NCBI GenBank assembly: GCA_036275915.1
Contig: DASUCV010000009.1
Location: 349,198-413,197, forward strand
Direction: 5' to 3'
DNA: 64,000 nucleotides
Origin: Candidatus Polarisedimenticolaceae bacterium
GTDB lineage: Bacteria > Acidobacteriota > Polarisedimenticolia > Polarisedimenticolales > DASRJG01
Under the pieces are notes generated by a model that saw only the letters and a list, made by a program, of their open reading frames with translations, was not told the DNA's origin and did no database searches. A program made the translations under genes and the position numbers. Below are positions 14,430 to 21,766 of this stretch, piece by piece. Position 1 is the first letter of the stretch. Every line of letters begins with the position of its first letter.

Positions 14430-15110
14430 CTAGCGAGCCTGCGGTGTGAACTGGGCCAGGTCGTAGAGGCCGAGGGTCTTCTCGATCGTCGCGACCCGCT
14501 CGACGATCCCCTCGAAGCCGTCCTTCCCGAACAGCTCGTGCTCCCTCTTTTCGAAGTCGTCGCCGAGCGCGTCGTACTCGTTCGGGCTGATGATCGTGCG
14601 GAGCGCGGGGAAGAGCACGGTGTCCTCGCGCGCTTCGTGCGGCTCGTACATCCGGATGAAGGCGGCGAGGCTCGTGCTCAGCGCTCGGCGGCCGTCCTGC
14701 GTCGCGATTCCCGACGCGTTCGCGAGGTGAAGCGTTTCCTCGGTCACCGTGCGACCGGCGTGATGCTGCGCTTCGAGCACGTCGACGAGATCCTGTTGCA
14801 CGCGCGCCTTGCGGAACCGCGGGAACAGGAAGTCCTCCTCGAGCTTCTCGTGATAATCCTCGATGAAGGTCCGGACGATCGTGGCCGAATCGGCGATCGC
14901 CTGCGGCGGGAGGTCCTGGCTCGCGTCGAGTCGGCGGATCCCCTCGCGGTAGACGAGCAGGATGCGCTTGAGCACGCCGTGCTCGCGCATGAGGTCTTCG
15001 GCGGGCGAGACGTCTTCGCCTTTTTCCGGTTCCTTCGCGGCACACGCGGGAACGATGGCGATGGCCCCCGCCGCCGCCGAGACCTTGAGAAGCTCGCGTC
15101 TGGTGAGCAT
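14430..15110 (-). CDS. Tat-exported hemerythrin-domain protein
   Basis: 226 residues. It begins MLTRRELLKVSAAAGAIAIV, a twin-arginine signal, followed by a Cys (VPACAAKEP) that may be a lipidation site. The rest is a four-helix HHE/hemerythrin-like domain with the expected ligands in order: MREHGVLKR, IEDYHEKLEEDFLF, AQHHAGRTVTEE and EPHEAREDTVLFP. Hemerythrins bind a di-iron centre and react with O2 or NO. Tat export fits a metal-loaded or folded cargo. It is alone on its strand between the giant repeat gene and the divergent kinase-BRCT gene. Confidence 0.88.
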   Translation of the reverse strand: MLTRRELLKVSAAAGAIAIVPACAAKEPEKGEDVSPAEDLMREHGVLKRILLVYREGIRRLDASQDLPPQAIADSATIVRTFIEDYHEKLEEDFLFPRFRKARVQQDLVDVLEAQHHAGRTVTEETLHLANASGIATQDGRRALSTSLAAFIRMYEPHEAREDTVLFPALRTIISPNEYDALGDDFEKREHELFGKDGFEGIVERVATIEKTLGLYDLAQFTPQAR

Positions 15111-15167
15111 GCACGCCTCCTCGGTGCGTCCACGGTAAACCCGTCACGGACTCGGCGCGAACGCCCG

Positions 15168-15173
15168 TAGGAT
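15168..15173 (+). promoter_or_regulatory. putative -10 box (TAGGAT) of a leaderless transcript
   Basis: TAGGAT ends 6 bases before the GTG at 15180, leaving no room for a Shine-Dalgarno sequence. Confidence 0.4.
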
Positions 15174-15179
15174 ACGGAC

Positions 15180-16331
15180 GTGGAGCGGCCCGCTTCCCAG
15201 AAGACGACGCGCACGCGCCGGTCGACGCCGGCGGGAGGCGCTGCGCTGCTGGCGCCGGGGCAGATCGTCCATAGCATCGAGTCCGGCATCAGCTATCGCG
15301 CCGGCGCGTTGCTCGGGTTCGGCGGCTACGGGCAGGTCTTCCTGGCCAAGCGCCTGGGGCGCGCGCAGCACGTGCCCGACGTCGTTTGCCTCAAGGTCAG
15401 CCCGCACATGGATGCGTGGGTGCGCGAGGCGTACTTCGGCCAGCTCCTGGACGGGCACCCCCGCGCGATCCGCGTCTACGACCGCTTCACGTGGATGCCG
15501 GGCGAAGGGCGGCCGATCTACGGCCTGGCGCTCGAGTGGGCACGCCATGGCGACCTGAGCGCCTTCCTCAAACAGAGCGGCAAGCCGTGGTCCGAGCGAG
15601 CGGCCCGCCGCGAGATCGCGGGCGTGCTCGAGGTCCTCGGCAAGCTCCATCGCGGCGAGCTGCTCCACCGCGATCTCACGCCGATGAACGTCTTCGTCTG
15701 CGACGGCGTCAAGCTCAAGCTCGGCGACTTCGGCATCGTGCGCTCGATGAGCGACCGGCGCCGGGAGAGGGTGCGCACGTTCAACCCGTTCATGGCGCCG
15801 AGCGAGGTCGTCGCGGGCGCCGTTCCGAAGTGGCGGGCCCGGGACGACGTCTACCAGGTCGGCCAGCTCCTGGCGATGCTCGTCAAGGGCGACGCCCGCG
15901 AGCGCATCCGCACTCCGGAGGTCCGGCACCTCACGTGCAGCGACGAGCTGAAGGAGATCGTCCACCGCTGCATCGGCGAGAGGCGCAAGCGGTACGAGAG
16001 CGCGTCGGAGCTGATCGACGCCTTGGGGAAGCCGCCGGCGAGGCTGCGCGCCGGGGCGTCGGTGTCGCTGAAAGGCGTCCACCTCGCGTTCACGGGGATC
16101 CTGTCCAAGCCACGGAAGGACGCCGCGCGCGCCGCGAAGCGCGCCGGCGCGATCGTCCACGGCGGCCCATCCGCGCGGACGAGCGTCCTCGTTCGCGGCC
16201 GCCCGAACCCGCTCCAGGCCGCCGGCCGCGACGCTGGGTTGAAGCTCATGGAGATCAAGCGCCTCCGCGAGAAGGGTCAGAAAATCACGATCCTGAACGA
16301 GAAGCAGTTCTGGGCGCTCGTGAGGGGATAA
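15180..16331 (+). CDS. Ser/Thr protein kinase fused to a C-terminal BRCT domain
   Basis: 383 residues, GTG start, no membrane segment. The kinase domain (about 35-290) has the glycine loop GFGGYG (46-51), the ATP lysine K72 (VCLKVS), the catalytic loop HRDLTPMN (163-170) and DFG (183-185), so it should be active. The C-terminus (about 298-383) reads as a BRCT domain of the DNA-ligase A type: LKGVHLAFTGILSKPRKDAA, then GAIVHGGPSARTSVLVRG, and the terminal ILNEKQFWALV. BRCT domains bind phosphopeptides, DNA ends or poly(ADP-ribose). In bacteria they are nearly confined to NAD-dependent ligase and a few repair proteins. A kinase-BRCT joint is unusual and suggests signalling linked to DNA damage; that role is inference. 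Its stop codon touches a GGGGACAG repeat fragment. Confidence 0.85.
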   Translation: MERPASQKTTRTRRSTPAGGAALLAPGQIVHSIESGISYRAGALLGFGGYGQVFLAKRLGRAQHVPDVVCLKVSPHMDAWVREAYFGQLLDGHPRAIRVYDRFTWMPGEGRPIYGLALEWARHGDLSAFLKQSGKPWSERAARREIAGVLEVLGKLHRGELLHRDLTPMNVFVCDGVKLKLGDFGIVRSMSDRRRERVRTFNPFMAPSEVVAGAVPKWRARDDVYQVGQLLAMLVKGDARERIRTPEVRHLTCSDELKEIVHRCIGERRKRYESASELIDALGKPPARLRAGASVSLKGVHLAFTGILSKPRKDAARAAKRAGAIVHGGPSARTSVLVRGRPNPLQAAGRDAGLKLMEIKRLREKGQKITILNEKQFWALVRG

Positions 16332-16351
16332 GGGGACAGGCACCGATTTTC
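16331..16351 (+). repeat. REP-like GGGGACAG repeat fragment
   Basis: AGGGGACAGGCACCGA plus TTTTC starts on the last base of the kinase-BRCT stop codon. It matches the arm of the complete palindromes at 16366 and 18810 at most positions but has no paired arm of its own. Confidence 0.6.
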
Positions 16352-16365
16352 AGATCGGGACTTCA

Positions 16366-16417
16366 GAGGGGACAGCTTCCGAAACTCGCACTTCTGAGTT
16401 TCGGAAGCTGTCCCCTC
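16366..16417. repeat. REP-like perfect palindrome (22-bp arms, 8-base loop)
   Basis: The left arm 16366-16387 begins GAGGGGACAGCTTCCGAA. The right arm 16396-16417 is its exact reverse complement, separated by GCACTTCT. It lies intergenically after the kinase-BRCT gene, and the arm sequence recurs at 18810 and 61604. It resembles REP elements mobilised by RAYT transposases. It could also form a transcript-end hairpin, though no T-run follows. Confidence 0.8.
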
Positions 16418-16528
16418 GGTTTCTGAAACCTTATTCCCTTCGGACGATCGGTCATGCGATTGAGACGGCGGGACATGCCGCGGCGGTGTACTTGCCACAT
16501 GATGGACGAACGACGAGCGGAGAACGCC

Positions 16529-17347
16529 ATGATCACCACTCAATCCCCCGCCCCCGACCTGACCGCCATCAAGGTGAAGCAGCAGGCGACCTGGGCGTCC
16601 GGCGACTTCGGCCAGATCGGCGTGAGGCTCCAGATCGTCGGCGAGTCGCTCGCCGAAGCGGCGGACATCCACGCCGGCGAGAAGGTGCTGGACGTCGCCG
16701 CCGGTAACGGCAACGCTTCGCTCGCCGCCGCGCGGCGGTTCGCGGAGGTCACCTCGACCGATTACGTCCCCGCCCTTCTCGAGGCAGGACGCCGGCGCGC
16801 GGAAGCGGACCGGCTGCCGATCGCGTTCCAGGTGGCCGACGCCGAGGCGCTGCCTTTCGACGCCGCTTCGTTCGACGTCGCGCTCTCGACCTTCGGCGTG
16901 ATGTTCGCGCCGAACCAGGCGAAGGCGGCGTCGGAGCTCCTTCGGGTCGTGAAACCGGGAGGGCGCATCGGGCTCGCGTGCTGGACGCCGGAAGGGTTCC
17001 TCGGCGACATGTTCCGCGTGGTCGGCTCGTTCGTGCCGCCGCCCGCGGGGCTCGAGTCGCCGATGCGCTGGGGAAGCGAGGCGCGCCTCGCGGAGCTGTT
17101 CGCGGGAGCGAGCGACATCAAGGCGGAGCGCAAGATCTGCAACTTCCGCTACGCGTCCGCCGAGCACAACGTCGATTTCTTCCGCGCCTACTACGGGCCG
17201 ACGCACAAGGCGTTCGCCGCGCTCGACGAAGCGAAGCAGGCGGAGTTCCGCCGGGCGCTCGTCGACCTCTTGAACGAGAACAACGTCAGCAAGCGCGGCG
17301 GCCTGGTGGTCCCCGCCGAATATCTCGAGATCGTCATCACACGCTGA
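16529..17347 (+). CDS. class I SAM-dependent methyltransferase (UbiE-like)
   Basis: 272 residues from the ATG at 16529, which has GGAGA 6 bases upstream. An in-frame ATG at 16454 would add a poorly supported 25-residue extension. Motif I is KVLDVAAGNGNASLAAAR and the acidic strand-2 end is TSTDYVPALL. The motif FQVADAEALPFDAASFDVAL and the post-III motif RVVKPGGRIGLACW place it in the Methyltransf_11/25 group. The acceptor substrate is unknown. The FAD-oxidase gene begins 11 bases after its stop, so the two form a two-gene unit, perhaps oxidising and methylating the same small molecule (inference). Confidence 0.88.
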   Translation: MITTQSPAPDLTAIKVKQQATWASGDFGQIGVRLQIVGESLAEAADIHAGEKVLDVAAGNGNASLAAARRFAEVTSTDYVPALLEAGRRRAEADRLPIAFQVADAEALPFDAASFDVALSTFGVMFAPNQAKAASELLRVVKPGGRIGLACWTPEGFLGDMFRVVGSFVPPPAGLESPMRWGSEARLAELFAGASDIKAERKICNFRYASAEHNVDFFRAYYGPTHKAFAALDEAKQAEFRRALVDLLNENNVSKRGGLVVPAEYLEIVITR

Positions 17348-17358
17348 AGGGAGATGCC

Positions 17359-18798
17359 ATGAACGACATGGTCGTCAAGACCAAGGACGGAAATCGCGCG
17401 CAGATCACCGCCGATCTGGCCGATGCCTTCCGCCGGAGCCTCCGCGGGACGCTCGCCCTTCCCGGCGAGGACGGCTACGACGAGGCCCGTACACTCTGGA
17501 ACGCGATGATCGACCGGCGGCCCGCCGCGATCGTTCGCGCCGCGACCGCGGAAGACGTCGTGGAGACGGTGAAGCTGGCCGCCCGGCACGACCTGCTGCT
17601 CGCCGTCCGCGGCGGGGGTCACAACATCGCGGGCAACGCCGTCTGCGACGGCGGGCTCATGCTCGACCTGTCGCTCATGCGCGGCGTGAAGGTCGATCGG
17701 TCGGCGCGCACGGCGACGGTCGAGCCGGGCGCGCGCCTGTCCGACCTCGACAAGGCGACGCAGGAGTTCGGTCTCGCCACACCGGTCGGCATCAACTCGA
17801 CGACCGGCGTCTCCGGACTGATCCTGGGCGGCGGCTTCGGGTGGCTCTCCCGTAAGCACGGCCTCTCGATCGACAATCTCGTGTCGGCCGACGTCGTCAC
17901 CTCGTCAGGAACGCTCGTGCGGGCCACAGCCACGGAGAATCCCGATCTCTTCTGGGCGATCCGCGGCGGCGGCGGGAACTTCGGCGTCGTGACCTCGTTC
18001 ACGATGAAGCTCCATCCGGTCGGCCCGGAGGTGCTCGCCGGGCTCATTGTGCACCCGTTCGCGGACGCGAAGCGCGTGCTCCACGAGTACCGCAAGGCGG
18101 TCGCGAGCGCGCCGGACGAGCTGACCTGCTGGGTCGTCATGCGGAAGGCACCCCCGCTCCCGTTCCTGCCCCCGGAGGTCCACGGGACCGAGGTGGTCGT
18201 TCTTGCGCTCTGCTACGCGGGCGATGTCGAGGCGGGAAAGAAGGCGGTGGCACCGTTCCAGGCGATCGGGAAGCCGATCGCCGACGTCGTCGGCCCCAGC
18301 CCCTACGCCGGCTGGCAGACGGCGTTCGATCCTCTGCTCACGCCGGGCGAGCGGAACTACTGGAAGTCGCACGACTTCACCGCTCTCACGGACGAGGCGC
18401 TCGACGCGATGCTCACAGCCGTGAAGACGCTCCCCACGCCGGCGTGCGAGATCTTCCTCGCGAGCATGGGCGGCGCCATCAACCGCGTCGCCGCGGACGC
18501 CACCGCGTACCCGCACCGGAGCGTCGAGTTCATCATGAACGTCCACGTGCGCTGGAGCGATGCGAAGGACGACGCGCGGTGCGTCGCATGGGGACGCGGC
18601 GTCTACGAGACCATGGCCCCCTTCGCGACCGGCGGCGTCTACGTGAACTTCATGCCCGGCGACGAGGCCGCCCGCGTGCGAGGCGGCGCGTACGGACCGA
18701 ATTACGAACGTCTCGCCCGCCTCAAGACGAAGTACGACCCGAAGAACCTTTTCCGGCTGAATCAGAACGTGGCGCCGGCGGAGGCGGTGGCGAGCTAG
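17359..18798 (+). CDS. FAD-linked oxidase of the berberine-bridge/PCMH family
   Basis: 479 residues. The PCMH-type FAD-binding domain (about 40-215) carries AVRGGGHNIAGNAVCDGG, where the His is the usual covalent FAD attachment site in this family, and GLILGGGFGWLSRKHGL. The second attachment Cys of bicovalent members is not evident, so monocovalent flavin is likely. The C-terminal BBE segment is YGPNYERLARLKTKYDPKNLF followed by NQNV. Such oxidases use O2 to oxidise alcohols, sugars or alkaloid-like substrates. No signal peptide. AAGGGA precedes the ATG, and the methyltransferase upstream is probably co-transcribed. Confidence 0.9.
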   Translation: MNDMVVKTKDGNRAQITADLADAFRRSLRGTLALPGEDGYDEARTLWNAMIDRRPAAIVRAATAEDVVETVKLAARHDLLLAVRGGGHNIAGNAVCDGGLMLDLSLMRGVKVDRSARTATVEPGARLSDLDKATQEFGLATPVGINSTTGVSGLILGGGFGWLSRKHGLSIDNLVSADVVTSSGTLVRATATENPDLFWAIRGGGGNFGVVTSFTMKLHPVGPEVLAGLIVHPFADAKRVLHEYRKAVASAPDELTCWVVMRKAPPLPFLPPEVHGTEVVVLALCYAGDVEAGKKAVAPFQAIGKPIADVVGPSPYAGWQTAFDPLLTPGERNYWKSHDFTALTDEALDAMLTAVKTLPTPACEIFLASMGGAINRVAADATAYPHRSVEFIMNVHVRWSDAKDDARCVAWGRGVYETMAPFATGGVYVNFMPGDEAARVRGGAYGPNYERLARLKTKYDPKNLFRLNQNVAPAEAVAS

Positions 18799-18809
18799 AT
18801 CAGTAAATG

Positions 18810-18855
18810 AGGGGACAGCTACCGAAATATCATTCTAATTCGGTAGCTGTCCCCT
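18810..18855. repeat. REP-like palindrome (17-bp arms, 12-base loop)
   Basis: AGGGGACAGCTACCGAA (18810-18826) and its exact reverse complement (18839-18855) flank an AT-rich loop. It sits between the convergent ends of the FAD-oxidase and SPFH genes; the SPFH stop codon (18855-18857) overlaps its edge. Same family as 16366-16417. Confidence 0.8.
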
Positions 18856-19757
18856 TATGTGGGCTTCGGCGGAGTCGCGGCCAGCATCGATTGCAAGATT
18901 TGCTGGCCGACATCCGCGACGGCCGCCGGCGAGTGCGGGATGAAGAGCGTGTTCGTCCCGTCGGACTCGCCGATCGACTTCAGCGTGTCGAAGTACTGGG
19001 TCACCATGACGAGCTGCATGACGTCCTTGGCGGTCGCGCCCTCGACCGCCTTCTGGAACTGCTCGATCGACGACTGGAGCCCCTCGACGATCGCTTTGCG
19101 CTGATTCGCGATCCCCTGCCCCTGGAGCGCCTTGCTCTCCGCCTCGGCCTCGGCCTTCTTGACGACGAGGATCTTCTCCGCCTCGCCGCGCGCGGCCGCG
19201 GCGACCTGCTCGCGCTGCGCCGCGTTGATGTCGTTCATCGCCGACTTCACCTTGGGGTCGGGGACGATGTCGGTGACGAGCACGTTGACGATCTCGTAGC
19301 CGAACCCCGCCATGTCGGCGTCGAGCTCCTTCTTGACCGCGAGGGCGATGCTCGACTGGCTGGCGAAGACCTCGTCGAGCGTCATGCCCGGAACGTGGCC
19401 GAGGATGACCTGCTCGACGTACGACTTGATCTGCGCGGCGGGGTCCGCGAGCTTGTAGAAGGCGTCGTACACCTTCTCGGCGCGCACGCGGTTCTGGACC
19501 GAGATCGGGATCGTCACGAAGACGTTGTCCTTCGTCTTCGTCTCCATCGTGAGGTTGATCTGCCCGACCTTGAGGCTGAGCGTGCCGGCGACGGCGTCGA
19601 TGAACGGGACCTTCCAGTTCAAGCCCGCGTCGGCGACGCGGAGGAACTTGCCGAAGCGCGTCACGACGACCGCGCGCGCGGTCTGCACCGTGAAGAAGCT
19701 CCCGAGGATCGTGAACAGCAGGATGAGACCGACGACGGCGAGCGGGACCCACATCAT
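18855..19757 (-). CDS. SPFH/Band 7 (stomatin/slipin-like) membrane protein
   Basis: 300 residues. One N-terminal membrane segment (VPLAVVGLILLFTILGSFF) is followed at once by the SPFH domain (RAVVVTRFGKFLRVADAGLNWKVPF; INLTMETKTKDNVFVTIPIS). A long Ala/Glu-rich coiled coil (about 190-240: AAARGEAEKILVVKKAEAEAE) and a C-terminal tail follow. SPFH proteins oligomerise into rings or cages at the inner membrane and organise membrane microdomains and proteases. The NfeD partner often found beside slipins is not present here. Good ribosome site (GGAGGTT). Two consecutive ATGs (19757, 19754) are possible starts. Confidence 0.92.
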   Translation of the reverse strand: MMWVPLAVVGLILLFTILGSFFTVQTARAVVVTRFGKFLRVADAGLNWKVPFIDAVAGTLSLKVGQINLTMETKTKDNVFVTIPISVQNRVRAEKVYDAFYKLADPAAQIKSYVEQVILGHVPGMTLDEVFASQSSIALAVKKELDADMAGFGYEIVNVLVTDIVPDPKVKSAMNDINAAQREQVAAAARGEAEKILVVKKAEAEAESKALQGQGIANQRKAIVEGLQSSIEQFQKAVEGATAKDVMQLVMVTQYFDTLKSIGESDGTNTLFIPHSPAAVADVGQQILQSMLAATPPKPT

Positions 19758-19793
19758 GGCGGAACCTCCACGGAAGTCGACAGTCTACAGTCG

Positions 19794-19823
19794 ACAGTTG
19801 ACAGTCTGTGAACTGTCAACTGT
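19794..19823. repeat. intergenic perfect dyad (12-bp arms, 6-base loop) with tandem GACAGT units
   Basis: ACAGTTGACAGT (19794-19805) and ACTGTCAACTGT (19812-19823) are reverse complements. Further GTCGACAGT and GTGAACTGT copies flank them between about 19775 and 19832. It lies between the NapH-TPR stop and the SPFH start. It has no T-run, so a repeat element or binding array is more likely than a terminator. Confidence 0.6.
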
Positions 19824-19837
19824 GAACTGTAAACCTC

Positions 19838-21679
19838 TTATTTCTTCAGCTCCCGGATGAGCTCCGGCAGGTGCTCTTTCGCTTCGGGACTCTCCGGGGC
19901 CAGCGCGATCGCGCGCTCGTACGAGGCGATCGCCTTCGCGGAGGCGCCGGTCGCCTGGTAGGCGAGCCCCAGCTCGACCATGACGTCCGCATCGTCCGGC
20001 GCAAGCGCCGCCGCCTGCTCGAGCTGTGAGGTCGCTTCGTCGTTGCGTCCGAGGCGGCGGAGAACGCCGCCGAGATTGAATCGGGCCGGCGCGGAGTCGG
20101 GCGCGGTCGCGAGGCAGGCGGCGTACTCCGTCGCGGCCTCCTCGAGCTTCCCCGCGTCGACCAGCTCGTTCGCCTTCGCGAAGTGGCCGGCGGCGGCGGC
20201 CGCCTCGAGATCCTGGACGTTCTTGCGGAGGTCGTCGCGGCCGGGCGCCAGCGCCTCTGCCGCGCGCGCCTCGGCGATCGCGGGCGCGATCTCTCCGCGC
20301 AACAGGTGGCACCAGGCCAGGCCGAGCTTGACGTCGACGACGCCCGCGAGACCGACGCGGTCGGCGAGCGCGAAGTGCCGGTAGGCACTTTCGAGCGCGC
20401 GCGCGTGCGCCGGCGAGTACGCCTTCGCGCGGAACGCGCCCGAGAGACCGTCCGCGCGGTTGACCTCGGTGCGCTCGAGGTCGTAGCGTCCCCACGCGCG
20501 GTGCCACTGCGCGAACGCGCTGTGCGCGGTGAACAACAGCCAGAGGACCGTGAGGACCGCGAAGCCGCGGCCCCAGGACGTCACGCGCCCCGAAGATTTG
20601 AGCTCGAGGCTCTGGAGGCGCGCGGAAGGCCGCCGAACGAGATGCCACAGCTTGAGCGCCGTGAACGCGGTGATCCCGCCGAGCCCGACCGAGAGAAGCA
20701 GCGGAGGCCCGTCGTAGAGATCGCGGAAGACGAGGATCGATGCCGCGGCGACGGCGGCGACGGCGATCTCCTCGCCGAGGCTGAGGTCGTAGCGCTTGGC
20801 CCGAGGCGCCGGCGCCGGCCCCTTGAGGAGCGCCGGCTTCGCGAAGGAGAACGAGAGCGCCCCCTTCGGACAGACGCTGATGCAGTCGGTGCACTTCATG
20901 CAGCCGGTGTCGACGACCATGCCGTAGAGGCGTACTTCCTCGTGCACGCGCACGTTCGACGTGCAGGAGGCGGTGCAGTGCCCGCACTGCTCGCACGCGT
21001 CGCTGACGACGATGCGCCCCGGCGAAGCGAAATCGAGCGCGCCGAAGAGGCTTCCGTACGGGCAGCCGTAGGTGCAGAAGCCCTTCGCCCCGAGGAAGTA
21101 GACCGCGGCGAAGCCGCACACGGCGTACGTGAGGACCGTGAAGACGGGTCCCGGAAAGGTCGCCCAGAGGTCGGTCGTCATGAACCGGCTGGTGAACCCG
21201 GGAAACGGCGCACGCGGCGAAGAGAGAAGGCGCACGAGGCTCGGCCACGCGAACATGTAGAACGCGACGACGGCCGGCGTCCACGCGAGCAGGCGCGCGC
21301 GGAACGGCCGCGGACGAATCCCGAGGCGCTTCATGATCCACGCGCAGAAGTCTTGGAGCGCGACGATGTGACAGCCCCACCCGCAGAAGAAGCGGCCGAA
21401 GATCAGCGTGGCGAGGAGCGCGATGCCGAAGAAGACGAAGCCGGCGTTCACGGTGCCGAGCTCGAGCGTGTACATCGATTCCGAAGGCTCGACGGGCGAG
21501 AGCGAGCGCCGGGTCATCAAGAAGTGCGTGATGTGGATCGCGATGATCGCGTGAACGCCGATCAGGACCGCGGCGCGCCACGGTCCGCGCCGCGATTTTC
21601 GAACCTTCGCGAGCGACCCCTGACCGATCACCGGAAGCGCGGGATCCTCGGCGGCGACGCCTACTTCACAACGACCCAT
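19838..21679 (-). CDS. NapH/CcoG-like polytopic 2x[4Fe-4S] protein fused to C-terminal TPRs
   Basis: 613 residues. Membrane segments lie near residues 35-55, 78-100, 128-150 and 172-195, with Cys motifs FFCGWGCH and FCTYGCPYGS facing the bilayer as in NapH-type quinol dehydrogenases. Two ferredoxin clusters follow: CEQCGHCTASC and CMKCTDCISVCPKG. After another hydrophobic pair (about 305-350, 365-385) the last 200 residues are TPR repeats (for example ARFNLGGVLRRLGRNDEATS). NapH proteins pass electrons from quinol to periplasmic acceptors. The TPR tail suggests a docking role for a partner. No nap, nos or cco genes are nearby, so the acceptor is unknown. Confidence 0.87.
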   Translation of the reverse strand: MGRCEVGVAAEDPALPVIGQGSLAKVRKSRRGPWRAAVLIGVHAIIAIHITHFLMTRRSLSPVEPSESMYTLELGTVNAGFVFFGIALLATLIFGRFFCGWGCHIVALQDFCAWIMKRLGIRPRPFRARLLAWTPAVVAFYMFAWPSLVRLLSSPRAPFPGFTSRFMTTDLWATFPGPVFTVLTYAVCGFAAVYFLGAKGFCTYGCPYGSLFGALDFASPGRIVVSDACEQCGHCTASCTSNVRVHEEVRLYGMVVDTGCMKCTDCISVCPKGALSFSFAKPALLKGPAPAPRAKRYDLSLGEEIAVAAVAAASILVFRDLYDGPPLLLSVGLGGITAFTALKLWHLVRRPSARLQSLELKSSGRVTSWGRGFAVLTVLWLLFTAHSAFAQWHRAWGRYDLERTEVNRADGLSGAFRAKAYSPAHARALESAYRHFALADRVGLAGVVDVKLGLAWCHLLRGEIAPAIAEARAAEALAPGRDDLRKNVQDLEAAAAAGHFAKANELVDAGKLEEAATEYAACLATAPDSAPARFNLGGVLRRLGRNDEATSQLEQAAALAPDDADVMVELGLAYQATGASAKAIASYERAIALAPESPEAKEHLPELIRELKK

Positions 21680-21685
21680 CTCGAT

Positions 21686-21712
21686 CGGTCATTCTAGAGA
21701 TCACCGGTCATT
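21686..21712. promoter_or_regulatory. direct repeats CGGTCATT in a divergent promoter region
   Basis: CGGTCATT occurs at 21686-21693 and 21705-21712, 19 bases apart (about two helical turns) and each followed shortly by CTAG, between the divergent NapH-TPR and Cys-rich genes. The overlapping GATCACCGGTCA (21699-21710) has a near copy at 28407-28418 before the other Cys-rich giant. Confidence 0.35.
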
Positions 21713-21766
21713 TTTCTAGGCCGGGCGCGCGTGGTTGTCGTACATTCGCCCGGGGGAATTCCGAAA

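Noticed and set aside
16366-16417. Rho-independent terminator for the kinase-BRCT gene
   Set aside because: The stem is strong but no T-run follows on either strand and copies occur elsewhere, so a repeat element explains it better.
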